Part shown: positions 1 to 9,907 of the stretch, piece by piece
How positions within the stretch are numbered: position 1 is the first letter of the stretch
Layout of the letters: each line of letters opens with the position of its first letter
DNA from: Jiella marina
GTDB taxonomy: Bacteria > Pseudomonadota > Alphaproteobacteria > Rhizobiales > Rhizobiaceae
Length of the DNA: 64,000 nucleotides
Assembly (NCBI RefSeq): GCF_024359545.1
Contig: NZ_JAKQZG010000014.1
Coordinates: 62,001 to 126,000, forward strand
Reading direction: 5' to 3'
Made by a program: the position numbers and the translations under genes
Notes under the pieces: model-generated
Seen by the model: the letters and a program-made list of their open reading frames with translations, nothing else
Told to the model about the DNA's origin: nothing
Databases searched by the model: none

Positions 1-799
1 CACCCATGAAGATCGCGGCCGGCGGCGCGTTGAACCAGAGGAAGCCGAGCCCCGCACCGATCACCGCACCGCAGAGCGGCGCGAGTTCGCCCGTACCCGC
101 GACATAATGGATCTGCAGGTAGTTCGAGAAATTCACATTGCCGGCGACATAGGCGATCAGACCAAAAGCTGCAGCGGCGATCATGATCGGCACGATCGCC
201 AACCCGTCGAGCCCATCGGTCAGATTCACCGCGTTGCCCGCTCCGACCACGACGACGGCAGCAAAGCCGATATAGAACCAGCCGAGATCCAGCAGAAGCT
301 GCTTGATGAAGGGAAAGGCGAGCGAGGTGGCGAAGCTGCCGGTACCGGCATGGACGATGATCCCGGCCGCCAGAGCCGCGATGACGAATTCGAGCGCGAG
401 GCGCGACTTGCCGGAAAAGCCCTTGTCACTCTGCTTGGTCACTTTGAGATAGTCGTCGTAGAAACCGATCGCCCCGAAACCGACCGTGACCATCAGGACT
501 GTCCAGACATAGACGTTCTGGAGATCGGCCCACAGCAAGGTCGAGACGATGACACCCGAGAGGATCATCAAGCCGCCCATGGTGGGCGTGCCGGCCTTCT
601 TGAAATGGGTCTGCGGGCCGTCGGCGCGAATCGGCTGTCCCCGGCCCTGGCGGATCCGAAGCGCGGAAATGATGGCCGGACCGAACAGGAAGACGACGAT
701 GAAGCCGGTGATCATCGCCGCGCCGGTGCGGAAGGTGATGTAGCGAAAGACGTTGAAGAGCGGAAATGCGTCGCCGAAATTTCCGAGATACGCGATCAT
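1..799 (-). CDS. mraY: MraY, phospho-N-acetylmuramoyl-pentapeptide transferase (3' end outside window)
   Basis: Polytopic inner-membrane enzyme that transfers phospho-MurNAc-pentapeptide from UDP to undecaprenyl phosphate, giving lipid I. The reading frame opens with ATG at 799 and stays open to the left edge, so about 266 of the usual ~360 residues are present and the C-terminus is missing. The N-terminal [11 protein letters not shown] stretch, the FYDDYLK motif with paired aspartates, and the [10 protein letters not shown] motif are diagnostic of the MraY family. The start overlaps the murF stop in an ATGA arrangement, so translation is probably coupled. It is the last visible gene of the dcw operon here. 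The identification is very secure; only the extent is unknown. Confidence 0.96.
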   Translation of the reverse strand, partial: MIAYLGNFGDAFPLFNVFRYITFRTGAAMITGFIVVFLFGPAIISALRIRQGRGQPIRADGPQTHFKKAGTPTMGGLMILSGVIVSTLLWADLQNVYVWTVLMVTVGFGAIGFYDDYLKVTKQSDKGFSGKSRLALEFVIAALAAGIIVHAGTGSFATSLAFPFIKQLLLDLGWFYIGFAAVVVVGAGNAVNLTDGLDGLAIVPIMIAAAAFGLIAYVAGNVNFSNYLQIHYVAGTGELAPLCGAVIGAGLGFLWFNAPPAAIFMG

Positions 800-2283
800 T
801 CCCCGCCTCCGCCGCTCGGCTCGGAAGGCGCATCCGCCGAGGCGGCCGCCGGTGCCGGCTCGGCAGGCTTCACCTCGTATCGTTCGAGAAGCTTTTCGAC
901 CAAGGGGGAGAATCCAATGCTCTTCGACGCCTTCACCATGACGACGTCGCCGTCGCGGAAGCTCCTTAACAGATCGGCGAGGAGTTCGTCGTTGCTTTCA
1001 TGCCACTGACAGGCGATCTCCCCGGCCAGAACCTCATCCAGCGCCTTCATCTCCTCCCCGGCGAGGAACACCATGTCGACGCCGCCGGCGAGAATCGGCT
1101 CCTTCAGTTCCGCATGGAGCGTCGGCGAGGTTTCTCCAAGCTCCAGCATGTCGCCCAGAACGGCAATGCGCCGTCCGCCCTCGCCGCTTTCGGCCCGCGA
1201 AAGGACATCGATCGCAGCGCGCATGGAAGCCGGGTTGGCGTTGTAGCTGTCGTCGATCAGTGTGACGGTCGTACCGCCAGGCATGGCGAGCTTGTGTCGC
1301 CCGCCCCGCCCCTTCACGGCCCGCCAGCTCGACAGTGCGTTTGCCACCGCCTGGACATCGGCGCCGATCCGGTGCGCGGCACCCAGAACGGCCAGAACGT
1401 TCTGCGCCATGTGGCGGCCGGGGATGGAAAGCGTCAGCTTCACCGGCTCGCCGGCAATTTCCGCCTCGACTTCGGCCCCCTGCCGATCCGAGCGGAAATC
1501 CAGCAGACGATAATCGGCCCCGGCCGATTCGCCGAAGGTCGCGATTTCCTTGACGCCGGCCTTGCGGGCATAGGTCGCAAGCGGGCCGCATTGCGGGTCA
1601 TCGGCGTTGAGGATGGCCGTGCCGTCTGCCACCACGCCCTCGAAGATCTCGGCCTTTGCCTGCGCGATCTCGTCGAGATCGCGGAAATGACCGAGATGCG
1701 CCGGCGCGATCAGCGTGATGATGGCGACGTGAGGCCGGACGAGCTTGACCAAAGGGCGGATCTCGCCGGGATGGTTCATGCCGATCTCGAAGACCGCAAA
1801 GCGGCAATCGGCCGGTAGCCGCGCGAGAGACAGCGGCACGCCCCAGTGGTTGTTGAAGGAAGCCGCGCTCGCATGGACTCTGCCGCAGGCCGAAAGGCCG
1901 TGGCGAAGCGCTTCCTTGCTGGTCGTCTTCCCGACGCTGCCTGTCACGGCGACGATCTTGGCGCGCGAGCGAGCCCGCGCGGTTTCCGCCAGCCGCGAGA
2001 GGGACTTGAGCACGTCGTCGACAACGAGCATCGGCGCCTGGACGCGGCCAAGCGCCGGCAACTTCTGCTCCGAGACGACGAGAACCGAAGCGCCTGCCCT
2101 CAGCGCGCCGGTCAGGAAATCATGGCCGTCAAACCGTTCGCCCTTGATGGCGAAAAAGGCGTCGCCCGGCTCCAGCGTGCGCGTATCGATGGAAATGCCG
2201 CTGACCGATTCCGGCAGATCGCCCATGGGCCGGGCCTGCAAGGCCTCGATCAGAACACTCGTTTCCCAAAGCATCTCACTCAT
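796..2283 (-). CDS. murF: MurF, UDP-MurNAc-tripeptide--D-Ala-D-Ala ligase
   Basis: Cytoplasmic ATP-dependent ligase that adds D-Ala-D-Ala to UDP-MurNAc-tripeptide, the last soluble step of peptidoglycan precursor synthesis. It is 495 residues, slightly longer than typical owing to an Ala/Pro-rich tail ending in four glycines and a glutamate. The Mur-ligase P-loop GSVGKTT lies around residues 115-121, followed by the central-domain motif with [11 protein letters not shown] and the C-terminal DSYNANP motif. The ATG overlaps the murE stop by four bases, and its own stop overlaps the mraY start, so murE-murF-mraY form a translationally coupled block. Confidence 0.97.
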   Translation of the reverse strand: MSEMLWETSVLIEALQARPMGDLPESVSGISIDTRTLEPGDAFFAIKGERFDGHDFLTGALRAGASVLVVSEQKLPALGRVQAPMLVVDDVLKSLSRLAETARARSRAKIVAVTGSVGKTTSKEALRHGLSACGRVHASAASFNNHWGVPLSLARLPADCRFAVFEIGMNHPGEIRPLVKLVRPHVAIITLIAPAHLGHFRDLDEIAQAKAEIFEGVVADGTAILNADDPQCGPLATYARKAGVKEIATFGESAGADYRLLDFRSDRQGAEVEAEIAGEPVKLTLSIPGRHMAQNVLAVLGAAHRIGADVQAVANALSSWRAVKGRGGRHKLAMPGGTTVTLIDDSYNANPASMRAAIDVLSRAESGEGGRRIAVLGDMLELGETSPTLHAELKEPILAGGVDMVFLAGEEMKALDEVLAGEIACQWHESNDELLADLLRSFRDGDVVMVKASKSIGFSPLVEKLLERYEVKPAEPAPAAASADAPSEPSGGGGE

Positions 2284-3728
2284 TTCGCGCGCTCCGCGAT
2301 GGCCGACTCGACTTCCTCGTGGTCGCTGAAGTGGTGGGTGGTATCGCCGACAGTCTGCCCGATCTCGTGGCCCTTGCCGGCAATGACGACGCTGTCGCCG
2401 GCCGCCGCCAGCCGCACGGCCTCCCGGATCGCCTCTCGCCGGTCACCGATCTCGGTTGCGCCCGGAGCTGCTGCCATGATCTCTGCCCGGATCGCTGCCG
2501 GCTCCTCGGAACGGGGATTGTCGTCGGTGACGATGACGATGTCGGCAAGCCGCGTGGCGATCTCGCCCATCATCGGCCGCTTTGCCCTGTCTCGGTCGCC
2601 GCCACAGCCGACCACAACGATGACTCGCCCGGTCGTAAAGGGCCGCACCGAGGAGAGCACGTTCTCGAGGGCCTCGGGCTTGTGGGCATAGTCCACGAAG
2701 ACCGGCGCGCCCTCGTCCGTGGTGCCCGCCAGTTCCAGCCGCCCGGCCGCGCCCTTGAGCTTCTCCAGCGCGGCCAGCGCCTCGGAGACCGGCACCCCAG
2801 TCGCGATGGCAAGCCCGGCCGCGACAAGGGCATTCGACATCTGAAAGTTTCCGGCAAGCGGCAGCACCACGCGGTAGAGCCGGCCCTCCGCTTCGATCTC
2901 GGCGATCTGGCGGCTGCGCTCATGTTCAAGCCGCTTCAGGGTGAGGAAGTCGCCCTTGCGGCCGACCGTCATGACCCGGGCCGAGACGCCGGTGGCGACT
3001 TCGATCGCGCGGCCCGACCAGGCATCGTCGGCGTTGATCACCGCCGGCGCGCCCTTCGGCAGAAGCGTCGTGAAGAGCCGCATCTTCGCCTGGAAATAGC
3101 TCTCGGCGTCGGGATGATAGTCGAGATGGTCATGGCCGAGATTGGTGAAGGCGGCGGCCTTCAGCGCCACGCCGTCCAGCCGACGCTGGTCGAGACCATG
3201 GCTCGAGGCCTCCATCGCGGCATGGGTGACGCCTTCGGACGCAAGATCCGCCATCAGCCTGGCGAGTTCCACCGGATCGGGCGTCGTCAGCGTGCCGTAG
3301 GCATCGCGGCCCGGCGAAACCACGCCGGTGGTGCCGATCGATGCCGCGGCATATCCCGATTGCTGCCAGATCTGCCGCGTGAAGGTCGCAATCGAGGTCT
3401 TCCCGGCTGTGCCCGTCACGGCGACGACATTCTCGGGGTGCGCCCCGAAGAACCGTGCGGCCATGACCGCGAGCGCATGGCGGGGATCATCGCAGCGCAC
3501 GAGGGGAAAAACCGTTTCGACCCTTGCCTCGGAAGCGCACAGGACTGCGGCAGCCCCCTTCGCCTCCGCGTCCGGCACGAAGCGCGAGCCATCGGCTTTG
3601 GTGCCGGGAAGCGCTGCAAACAGAGCGCCATGCGCCACCGCGCGCGAATCGGCCGTCAGAGAGGAAATCTCCGTCGCGGCTTCGCCCTCGATCGTCCCCA
3701 GACCATCTGCGAGAAGGGAGAGTTTCAT
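2280..3728 (-). CDS. murE: MurE, UDP-MurNAc-dipeptide--meso-diaminopimelate ligase
   Basis: Cytoplasmic ligase that adds the third peptide residue to UDP-MurNAc-L-Ala-D-Glu. It is 482 residues, normal for the family. The P-loop TGTAGKT is at about 105-111. The DNPRSE motif around residue 403 is the signature of enzymes that use meso-diaminopimelate rather than lysine, as expected in a Gram-negative. It overlaps murF by four bases and is separated from the upstream ftsI stop by 65 bases, the widest gap inside this dcw segment. Confidence 0.97.
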   Translation of the reverse strand: MKLSLLADGLGTIEGEAATEISSLTADSRAVAHGALFAALPGTKADGSRFVPDAEAKGAAAVLCASEARVETVFPLVRCDDPRHALAVMAARFFGAHPENVVAVTGTAGKTSIATFTRQIWQQSGYAAASIGTTGVVSPGRDAYGTLTTPDPVELARLMADLASEGVTHAAMEASSHGLDQRRLDGVALKAAAFTNLGHDHLDYHPDAESYFQAKMRLFTTLLPKGAPAVINADDAWSGRAIEVATGVSARVMTVGRKGDFLTLKRLEHERSRQIAEIEAEGRLYRVVLPLAGNFQMSNALVAAGLAIATGVPVSEALAALEKLKGAAGRLELAGTTDEGAPVFVDYAHKPEALENVLSSVRPFTTGRVIVVVGCGGDRDRAKRPMMGEIATRLADIVIVTDDNPRSEEPAAIRAEIMAAAPGATEIGDRREAIREAVRLAAAGDSVVIAGKGHEIGQTVGDTTHHFSDHEEVESAIAERAK

Positions 3729-3793
3729 GGCCCCTGTCCTTGCTCCGTCGCTCCGGCCGGAAGCATGGCCCCGACCGACTGGTCTTCTATCGT

Positions 3794-5548
3794 CTAATAG
3801 GAGACGAGCAAGGACTTTCCTTCTTCACCGAAATCGGGACGAACCTTCAGAAGCGTCGCGGCGCGGCGAATGATGTTGCCGACCGTGGGGGCGGCGTTCA
3901 TGCCCGCCGTCGCGTAATACTGCCCCTCTTCCGGCTTCGGCTCGTCGACGACGACGAGAACGATGTAGCGCGGCTTGTCGATCGGAAAGGCCGACAGGAA
4001 GGCGTTGAACTTCTTGGTGTTGGAATAGCGGCCATTGACGACCTTGTTCGCCGTGCCCGTCTTGCCGCCGACCCGGTAGCCGGGAATATCCGCCTTGTTG
4101 CCGGAGCCCCGCTGATCCGCCACGTTAAGACGGAACAGGTAGCGCATAAGATCGCTGGTCTTTTCGGAAACGACGCGGGTCGAGATCGCGTCGGCTTCCT
4201 CCTTGGTTCGCGGAAGGAACGTCGGCGGAATGAGCTTGCCGCCATTCACGAGCGCCGCCGCGGCGACCGCGGTCTGCAACGGCGTCGTGGAGACGCCGTG
4301 GCCGTAGGAGATCGTGATCGAGTTGATCTGCTTCCAGACATTGGGCTGGGTTGGGGTCGCGACCTCCGGAAGCTCGGTATCCATCTTCGTGAGAAGGCCG
4401 AGCTTGGTCAGAAACTCCCTGTGCCCCTCGATGCCCACGGCTTCGGCTTCCCGCGCGGTACCAATGTTCGAGGAGTAGATGAAGATCTCCGGGACCGTCA
4501 GCACGCGACGCTTGCCGTGGAAGTCGGAGATGGTGAAGCCGCCGATGCGGATCGGATGCGTGGCGTCGAACGAGTCGGTGATCTTTACCTTCCCCGAATC
4601 GAGGGCCATCGCCGTGGTGAAGGTCTTGAAGGTCGACCCCATCTCGAACAGGCCGGCCGACATGCGGTTCATGCGATCCTTGTCGAGGGCCTGGGACGGG
4701 ATGTTCGGATCGTAGTCGGGAAGCGAGGTCATGGCGACGACTTCGCCCGTCTCCACATCGAGGACCAGGCCGCCGGCCGCGATCGCCTTGTAGCGCTTCA
4801 TCGCCGCCGCCACCTCGTCGCGGACGATGTGCTGGACACGCAGATCCATCGCCAGCTTGACGGGTTCGAGTTCCGTATCGACGGCGAGTCCTGCCTTCTG
4901 CAGAGCAAGATAACCCTGATCGTCGATATATTTCTCCATCCCCGCGGTGCCCTGATTGTCGACATTCGTATGTCCGACGATGAAGCCTGCGGTGTTGCGG
5001 CCGGGATAGAAGCGACGGGTCTCGGTCCTGAAACCGATGCCGGGAATGCCGAGATCGAGGATCTGCTGCTGCTGACGCGGGGTCAGTTCACGCCGCAGCC
5101 AGACGAAGCCGGCATCCGAATCGAGATGCTTGTAGAGCCATTTCGGATCGAGGCCAGGCAAGACGCTGAGCAGGAGTTCGCTCGCCTCGTCGGCGTCGAC
5201 GATGCGGCGCGGCTCGGCAAACAGAGAAGCGGTCTTGATGTCGGTCGCGAGCGGTGCGCCATTGCGGTCGACGATGTCGGGGCGTGAGGCCATGATCTGA
5301 TCGCTCGCCCGGAACATGGCGGCGGTCTGCTCCGGCTCCATGCCCCACTGGACGAGACGCATCCCGATCACGCCGTAGACGCCGGCGAACAGCGCGATCG
5401 CGATCGCGAACCGGCCAACGTTGCGCGGCGGGTCACGATGCGGCTTGCGACGGCCGAACCGGTCATAGGGCGAACATGGTGCAGCCGATCGTCCGGGCTC
5501 CTGCGCCGGTCGGACGGAACGCTTCAGCTTGGCAAGGAGAGTCTTCAT
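3794..5548 (-). CDS. ftsI: FtsI (PBP3), septal peptidoglycan transpeptidase
   Basis: Class B penicillin-binding protein that cross-links septal peptidoglycan in the divisome, working with FtsW. It is 584 residues: a short basic cytoplasmic tail, one membrane anchor around residues 45-65 ([16 protein letters not shown]), a pedestal domain, then the transpeptidase domain. The active-site triad of motifs is present: STFK with nucleophile Ser at about residue 305, SSN, and KTGTA. The ATG overlaps the ftsL stop by four bases. The order ftsL-ftsI-murE-murF-mraY is the standard dcw order. Confidence 0.97.
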   Translation of the reverse strand: MKTLLAKLKRSVRPAQEPGRSAAPCSPYDRFGRRKPHRDPPRNVGRFAIAIALFAGVYGVIGMRLVQWGMEPEQTAAMFRASDQIMASRPDIVDRNGAPLATDIKTASLFAEPRRIVDADEASELLLSVLPGLDPKWLYKHLDSDAGFVWLRRELTPRQQQQILDLGIPGIGFRTETRRFYPGRNTAGFIVGHTNVDNQGTAGMEKYIDDQGYLALQKAGLAVDTELEPVKLAMDLRVQHIVRDEVAAAMKRYKAIAAGGLVLDVETGEVVAMTSLPDYDPNIPSQALDKDRMNRMSAGLFEMGSTFKTFTTAMALDSGKVKITDSFDATHPIRIGGFTISDFHGKRRVLTVPEIFIYSSNIGTAREAEAVGIEGHREFLTKLGLLTKMDTELPEVATPTQPNVWKQINSITISYGHGVSTTPLQTAVAAAALVNGGKLIPPTFLPRTKEEADAISTRVVSEKTSDLMRYLFRLNVADQRGSGNKADIPGYRVGGKTGTANKVVNGRYSNTKKFNAFLSAFPIDKPRYIVLVVVDEPKPEEGQYYATAGMNAAPTVGNIIRRAATLLKVRPDFGEEGKSLLVSY

Positions 5549-5904
5549 CGAATGTCCGCCTCGGACTGGTATGCAAACTTGACGACGGATTCGCGCCGCT
5601 GGGGAACGGGAATGACCACCGGTTCGGCCGGCAGTTCGTCACTCGCGACGATCTGATCCGGCCGCATCGGCTTCAGTTGCAGTTCTTCCTCGTAGATCGT
5701 CGCCAGGCGCTGCAGCCGGGACGGCTGGTTGAGAAGCGTCCAGTCGGCGTCCAGAAGGGCGATCGTCTCCTTTTCCAGAGCGATCTTGTGGTCGATCTTC
5801 GCAACCTGCTGCTCGAGTTCTTCGGCCTCGTGCTTGATCTTGTAAGTGTAGCTCGCCGCGCCCAGCATTGCGGCGACGAGAAGAACGTTGAGTGTTTTCA
5901 GCAT
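5545..5904 (-). CDS. ftsL: FtsL-like divisome protein
   Basis: Small bitopic division protein of 119 residues. It has an N-terminal membrane span (residues ~4-22, LNVLLVAAMLGAASYTYKI) followed by a charged, heptad-like helix (about residues 25-60) that should form the coiled coil seen in FtsL, and a short periplasmic tail. FtsL sequences are poorly conserved, so the call rests mainly on size, topology and position between rsmH and ftsI, which is invariant in dcw clusters. It starts two bases after the rsmH stop and overlaps ftsI by four bases. Confidence 0.88.
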   Translation of the reverse strand: MLKTLNVLLVAAMLGAASYTYKIKHEAEELEQQVAKIDHKIALEKETIALLDADWTLLNQPSRLQRLATIYEEELQLKPMRPDQIVASDELPAEPVVIPVPQRRESVVKFAYQSEADIR

Positions 5905-5906
5905 CG

Positions 5907-6941
5907 TCAGTCTCCGCTCGTAGGACTGGCGGCAAGCGAGGGCAGCGCCGCGAAATCGAGGAGGTCATCGCCTTCGCGCGCCGGCGCATCGGTGCGCACA
6001 CCGACGCGGAGTTTCGCCGAGCGGCTCCGCGGATTACGCTCCGCCTCCTCGGGCGACGCGGCGATCGCCTTGTTGCTCGCCGTAAAGGTGGACGGCAGCG
6101 TCGCAACGTCGGGCATGTGCCGGGAGGCAGACGGCGGCGAAGAACGGTCGCGAAGGAAGCGCTTCACGATCCGGTCTTCCAGCGAATGGAACGTGACGAC
6201 GACCAGCCGCCCACCGGGTTTCAGCGCGCGCTCGGCGGCCACGAGCGCGCGGGCGAGTTCGCCGAGCTCGTCGTTGACGAAGATGCGCAGCGCCTGGAAG
6301 CTGCGGGTCGCGGGATCGATCTTGTCCTTCGGCGAGCGCCCCACGACTTTCGCAATCGTCTCTGCGAGGTCGAGTGTTGTCGTGAATGGCCGCTCGGCTC
6401 GCCTTGCCGCGATGGCACGGGAAATCCGCCCGGCGTGGCGCTCCTCGCCGAGGATCCCCAGGATGCGGGTCAGGTCGCCTGGCTTGATGCGATTGACCAC
6501 GTCGGCTGCGGTCGGTCCGGAGGCAGCCATGCGCATGTCGAGCGGGCCGTCCTTTTGAAAGGAGAAGCCCCGCTCGGCCTCGTCGATCTGCATGGACGAG
6601 ACGCCGATATCCAGGACGACGCCGTCGACGCCGTCCGCAAAGCGCTGCAATGCGATCTCGTCCAGTGAAGAGAAACGTCCCTCGACAAGGTCCAACCTGC
6701 CGCCGGAAGACGAAACGAGCGGGTGTCCGGCCGCGATCGCCGTCGGATCGCGGTCGATCGCAACGACCGTCGCGTCCCGCTCGAGAAGCCCACGACTGTA
6801 ACCGCCGGCCCCGAATGTCCCGTCGACGATGACCTCTCCGGCCTGCGGCGACAGCGCCGCGACCACTTCGGATAATAGCACCGGAACATGACGGGCTGGT
6901 CCGCCAACGGTGGGTTCCCCGACCCCGCCGTCGCCCGCCAT
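5907..6941 (-). CDS. rsmH: RsmH (MraW), 16S rRNA m4C1402 methyltransferase
   Basis: SAM-dependent enzyme that N4-methylates C1402 of 16S rRNA. From the chosen ATG at 6941 it is 344 residues. The family hallmarks [10 protein letters not shown] at the N-terminus, the SAM-binding [12 protein letters not shown] motif, DIGVSSMQ and [10 protein letters not shown] are all present. The frame stays open far upstream into mraZ DNA, but the homology begins just after this ATG. The ATG shares one base with the mraZ stop (TAATG), so the two genes are translationally coupled. Confidence 0.96.
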   Translation of the reverse strand: MAGDGGVGEPTVGGPARHVPVLLSEVVAALSPQAGEVIVDGTFGAGGYSRGLLERDATVVAIDRDPTAIAAGHPLVSSSGGRLDLVEGRFSSLDEIALQRFADGVDGVVLDIGVSSMQIDEAERGFSFQKDGPLDMRMAASGPTAADVVNRIKPGDLTRILGILGEERHAGRISRAIAARRAERPFTTTLDLAETIAKVVGRSPKDKIDPATRSFQALRIFVNDELGELARALVAAERALKPGGRLVVVTFHSLEDRIVKRFLRDRSSPPSASRHMPDVATLPSTFTASNKAIAASPEEAERNPRSRSAKLRVGVRTDAPAREGDDLLDFAALPSLAASPTSGD

Positions 6942-7411
6942 TATTCCGGTGTTTCGGCGGAAGCCGAAAACCCTTGCCTGTTCTGCAGCGTGGTCTGCAG
7001 TCTCTCGCGCGACTGCGAGCGGAACGCCTCGAACCGTTCCGGATCCCACAGCTGGAAGGAATGCTTCACGCCGACGAACGCCACGCGGTCGGTGATTCCG
7101 GTATGGGCGCGAATGAAGTCGGTCATCTGGATCCGCCCCTCCGTATCGAACTTCAGATAGGCCCCGTCGCCATAGGCGTAGAGAGCGAGATCCTGGTAGA
7201 GATCGCTGAAAGGATCGACCGCTTCCATCTGCCTCTCGTAGTGCTCCATCAGTTCCGGACCGCCGACATCGATGGCCGGTCGCGAGAGGCTGCGCATGGC
7301 AAACAACTCGCGGATCCCGCGACTGGCGATCACCTGACGAAACGATGAAGGAACAGAGACGCGCCCCTTCGCATCGATGTTGTGGACGTAGCTGGATAAA
7401 AAGCGGTCCAT
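6941..7411 (-). CDS. mraZ: MraZ, AbrB-fold regulator of the dcw operon
   Basis: DNA-binding regulator, first gene of the dcw operon, which in Escherichia coli represses its own promoter by binding TGGG-type direct repeats. I chose ATG 7411 (156 residues) because MraZ homology begins there, with [20 protein letters not shown] leading into the first SpoVT/AbrB-like half. The second half is visible as [20 protein letters not shown]-like sequence. An upstream in-frame ATG at 7465 would add 18 residues and has the better ribosome-binding site (AAGGGG), so the true start is unsettled. The stop overlaps the rsmH start by one base. Confidence 0.93.
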   Translation of the reverse strand: MDRFLSSYVHNIDAKGRVSVPSSFRQVIASRGIRELFAMRSLSRPAIDVGGPELMEHYERQMEAVDPFSDLYQDLALYAYGDGAYLKFDTEGRIQMTDFIRAHTGITDRVAFVGVKHSFQLWDPERFEAFRSQSRERLQTTLQNRQGFSASAETPE

Positions 7412-7425
7412 CACCGGAAGCTCGA

Positions 7426-7457
7426 CCCAACCCGCCCCAAGACCAGGCGACTGCCCA
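7426..7457 (-). promoter_or_regulatory. Short TGGG repeats just upstream of the chosen mraZ start
   Basis: On the coding strand there are TGGG motifs at 7439-7436 and 7429-7426, spaced exactly 10 bp, plus another at 7457-7454. This is the spacing reported for MraZ operators and the motifs lie on the mraZ sense strand. They fall between the two possible mraZ start codons, so they are operator-like only if translation begins at 7411. Only two repeats are in register, so this is weak. Confidence 0.3.
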
Positions 7458-7611
7458 ACACTCATCTACCCCTTCGACCAGCCGGCCGAAGGCGCGAACA
7501 CACATGCCGACGCGGCCTCCGCCAAGGCCATCGTCCAGCCTCCAGACATGCCGGAAGCCCGAAGCGAACTGGTTGATTTCAGGCCGGAAACGACCCCTCT
7601 GAGATGGCATT

Positions 7612-7645
7612 TGGGATAGCATGGGCAACCATGGGCGTCAATGGG
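7612..7645 (+). promoter_or_regulatory. Probable MraZ operator: four TGGG repeats at 10-bp period
   Basis: TGGG occurs at 7612, 7622, 7632 and 7642, an exact 10-bp period, so the motifs lie on one face of the helix. MraZ is known to bind direct repeats of TGGGN separated by about five bases, and the array is about 150-200 bp upstream of mraZ on the same side. The motifs read TGGG on the strand opposite to the gene, which differs from my recollection of the Escherichia coli arrangement. Autoregulation of the dcw operon is inferred. Confidence 0.6.
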
Positions 7646-7698
7646 AACAGGGCTTCAAACCCGTGCCCCAAGCTAAACTCCAGCCTATCCGAAAAGCG

Positions 7699-7714
7699 GT
7701 TAACGCCTTACTAA
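7699..7714 (-). promoter_or_regulatory. CtrA-like site upstream of mraZ (one mismatch)
   Basis: The minus strand reads TTAG, seven bases, then TTAAC, against the CtrA consensus TTAA-N7-TTAAC, giving one mismatch. It lies about 55 bp upstream of the TGGG array in the likely promoter region of the dcw operon. Cell-cycle control of division genes by CtrA is known in Caulobacter; its use here is inferred. Confidence 0.35.
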
Positions 7715-7910
7715 TCCTGAATTATTCCTTTCCATGTTAAATTTATAAGGAATACGTCATAAATCGGCTTCTGCCGTGAATCCCCTGGCGTCAGGGGCGT
7801 ACGGCCCAGTCGACGTTGCGAAGCCGCCTACGGATTTCTTTTCGTCAAGAAGAGACGACGTGACCGCCGCCACATAGCCGGCGCGATGCGGATCTTTGCG
7901 GGATCAAAGT

Positions 7911-8353
7911 GCCAGCCGGCCTGTAAGCCGGGTTCTGTGCGCGACAATGCCGCACGGCGACCATTCCTCTGGGACGGCCCTTGCGGACCGCCTCAAGCAA
8001 CCCACCCGGACGACTGGCCCGGAGAAAGGCTGGCGGTGGGGCGCTGCCCCACGCCGCGTCGTCCCTATTCGGTCTTGCTCCCGGTGGGGTTTGCCCTGCC
8101 GCCGCTGTTGCCAGCGACGCGGTGGGCTCTTACCCCACCCTTTCACCCTTACCCCGCCGATCCTTCGGCTCTCTTCCTCGCGTCGGCCAGTTCGCGCGAG
8201 CCGAACGACAGGCGGGGCGGTCTGCTTTCTGTGGCACTTTCCCTGGGGTCGCCCCCGCCGGACGTTATCCGGCACCGTTTCTCCGTGGAGCCCGGACTTT
8301 CCTCCCCCGCCGTCTTTCGACATGTGACGGGAGCGGCCGCCCGGCCGGCTGGC
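7911..8353 (-). ncRNA. rnpB: RNase P RNA (alphaproteobacterial type A)
   Basis: Catalytic RNA of RNase P, which matures tRNA 5' ends. On the minus strand the conserved 5' block GAGGAAAGTCCGGGCTCCA is present near 8310-8290. The conserved 3' block ACAGAACCCGGCTTACAGG occurs near 7937-7919. The ends are set by an 11-bp P1 helix: GGCCGGCTGGC at 8343-8353 is the exact complement of GCCAGCCGGCC at 7911-7921. The resulting length of ~443 nt fits alphaproteobacterial RNase P RNAs. The precise ends may differ by a few bases. Confidence 0.95.
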
Positions 8354-8414
8354 GCACCCTCACTCTTCGAGGTGCCTTCATATGTCAATGGAAAATGGCC
8401 CGCGACCAGGCCGA

Positions 8415-9197
8415 TCAGCTCACCAACGACCGCGCGCCACGATCGACCAAGGCCTGCCTCAGCCGCTTCAACGTCCTGACCGTGGAAAGATCGGCAACCC
8501 CGTCGACGCAAGCCGGCCGGAAATGGCGCTGAAAGGCGATCGTCGCGAAGCGCGTCGCCTCGTCGAAGTCGCCGGTCGGAGACAGTTCGTAGCCGTAGGA
8601 AGCCAGATCGCGCTGCCAACGCAGAACCGCGTCGCCGCCGTCCCCCGGCGAGAGGCACGGACCAGCCTCCATGGGGGCGGACGAGACGAAATGGCCGATA
8701 CCGGCCGCGGCCAGCCGTTCCCAGGGAAATTTCTCCCCGGGATCCTGCTTTCGGGCCGGCGCCACATCGGAATGGCCGAGCACGCGTTCCGGCGCAATCC
8801 GGTGACGAGCGACGATCTCGGCGGAAAGGCGCATCACCTTTGTGATCTGGCCTTCTGGAAAATCGGGATAGCCCCCAGCGTGGCCAGCATTGACGATCTC
8901 GATGCCGACGGAGAGCGAATTGATGTCACAAACGCCCTGCCAGCTGCCCTGCCCTGCATGCCAGGCACGATGCTGCTCGGGGACCATCTGGACGACGCGT
9001 CCATCTTCGTGGACGACATAATGGCAGGACACCTCGCTCGCCGGATCGGCAAGCCAGCGAACCGCACCTTCGCCCGTGCCCATGCCGGTATAGTGAAGGA
9101 TCAACATGGACGGGCCGCCAGCCATGCGGCGGTCGTTGAAATTGGGCGATGCGCAGATCTCGTCGACGAGCGGACTGTCCGCCGGGAAGCCCGTCAA
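8415..9197 (-). CDS. amiD: AmiD-type N-acetylmuramoyl-L-alanine amidase
   Basis: Zinc amidase that cleaves the amide bond between MurNAc and L-Ala, acting in peptidoglycan recycling or anhydro-muropeptide breakdown. It is 260 residues: an Amidase_2 domain (about 25-165) and a C-terminal peptidoglycan-binding domain (about 190-255). The expected zinc ligands are visible as H35 (ILHYTGM), H142 (GHSDVAP) and D152 (KQDPGEKFPW). No clear signal peptide or lipobox is seen, unlike the E. coli outer-membrane AmiD, so it may be cytoplasmic. The ATG overlaps the stop of the upstream TerB-DnaJ gene by four bases. Confidence 0.9.
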   Translation of the reverse strand: MTGFPADSPLVDEICASPNFNDRRMAGGPSMLILHYTGMGTGEGAVRWLADPASEVSCHYVVHEDGRVVQMVPEQHRAWHAGQGSWQGVCDINSLSVGIEIVNAGHAGGYPDFPEGQITKVMRLSAEIVARHRIAPERVLGHSDVAPARKQDPGEKFPWERLAAAGIGHFVSSAPMEAGPCLSPGDGGDAVLRWQRDLASYGYELSPTGDFDEATRFATIAFQRHFRPACVDGVADLSTVRTLKRLRQALVDRGARSLVS

Positions 9198-9907
9198 GCC
9201 GCGTGCCTCTTCTCGATCTCCGAATAAGCGGCGTTGATCGCCTTCATTCGCTCCGAGGCGATGAACATGAATTCGTCCGGCACGCCGCGCGCTGCCAGCC
9301 GGTCCGGATGGTTCTCCTTGACCAGCGCCAGATATTGCGACCGCGCCTCCGACGCGCTTGCATCGGCCGCGATGCCAAGCACGGCATAAGGGTTGCCCGG
9401 CCCCTGAATATGCCGGTCCCGCAACCGCTCGAATGCCGTTTCATCGAGACCGAAGATACTCGCGATCTCCCGCAAAAAGGCCAGTTCGCGCTCGTGCACC
9501 ACCCCGTCGGCCTTGGCGATATGGAACAGCCCGTCCAGCACGTCGCCCAGAAGCTGGCAGTTCCCGTTCTCGTCGGCGCAAAGCCCCCTCAGCCGCGAGG
9601 CGTAGACTTCGAAACCGGCGATATCCTGCTTCGCGATATCATAGAGGCGGAAGACGTTGCGCATCTCTTCGGGCGGGATCTCGAGGATCTGACGGAAAGC
9701 GGAAACCTCGGCGGGCGAGACGATCCCGTCCGCCTTGGCCATCTTCGCCGAAAGCGCGATCACCGCGACCGAAAAGGCAACACGGCGCCTGGTCTCGCGA
9801 TCGCTGGAGAACATCGACCGCACCGCCTCGAACACGGCGTCGACCGTCGCGCGGCCGCCGGCCGGGATCGACTGCAGCAAGGCATTGAGTGTCGAGAGGA
9901 TCCGCAT
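9194..9907 (-). CDS. TerB-DnaJ domain protein (DjlA-like co-chaperone)
   Basis: Predicted DnaK co-chaperone of about 237 residues from ATG 9907. It has an N-terminal TerB-like helical domain (about 40-160; two homologous turns rich in KADGxV, as in MAKADGIVSPAE and IAKADGVVHERE) and a C-terminal J-domain (about 170-237). The J-domain keeps the NPYAVLGI opening and the essential HPD (KENHPDRL). Unlike E. coli DjlA there is no evident N-terminal membrane span. A GTG at 9943 is possible but lacks a ribosome-binding site, while ATG 9907 is preceded by GGTGG. It is cotranscribed with the amidase gene. Confidence 0.85.
   Translation of the reverse strand: MRILSTLNALLQSIPAGGRATVDAVFEAVRSMFSSDRETRRRVAFSVAVIALSAKMAKADGIVSPAEVSAFRQILEIPPEEMRNVFRLYDIAKQDIAGFEVYASRLRGLCADENGNCQLLGDVLDGLFHIAKADGVVHERELAFLREIASIFGLDETAFERLRDRHIQGPGNPYAVLGIAADASASEARSQYLALVKENHPDRLAARGVPDEFMFIASERMKAINAAYSEIEKRHAA

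Larger units (their letters stand above)
7466..7910. other. Leader region between rnpB and mraZ
   Basis: No gene is supported between the mraZ start region and rnpB. The stretch holds the TGGG array (7612-7645) and the CtrA-like site (7699-7714), both listed separately. It also has a relatively AT-rich block around 7690-7765 that probably contains the mraZ promoter, and a 6-bp hairpin (CCCCTG and CAGGGG around GCGT, 7782-7797) without a T-run. 7800-7910, just past the rnpB 3' end, shows nothing I recognise. Confidence 0.6.

Noticed and set aside
3524-5287. Long open frame (587 codons) on the plus strand opposite ftsI
   Set aside because: Antisense to a clearly identified gene; arises from high GC at third codon positions; Arg/Asp/Gly-rich product with no domain. 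The same applies to long antisense frames opposite murE, recJ, glpX, phaC, rnj, nuoN, nuoM, nuoL, nuoG, nuoD and dnaE.
6942-7628. N-terminal extension of the rsmH frame through mraZ
   Set aside because: The frame is open but RsmH homology starts at ATG 6941, which overlaps the mraZ stop; the upstream part is an out-of-frame reading of mraZ.
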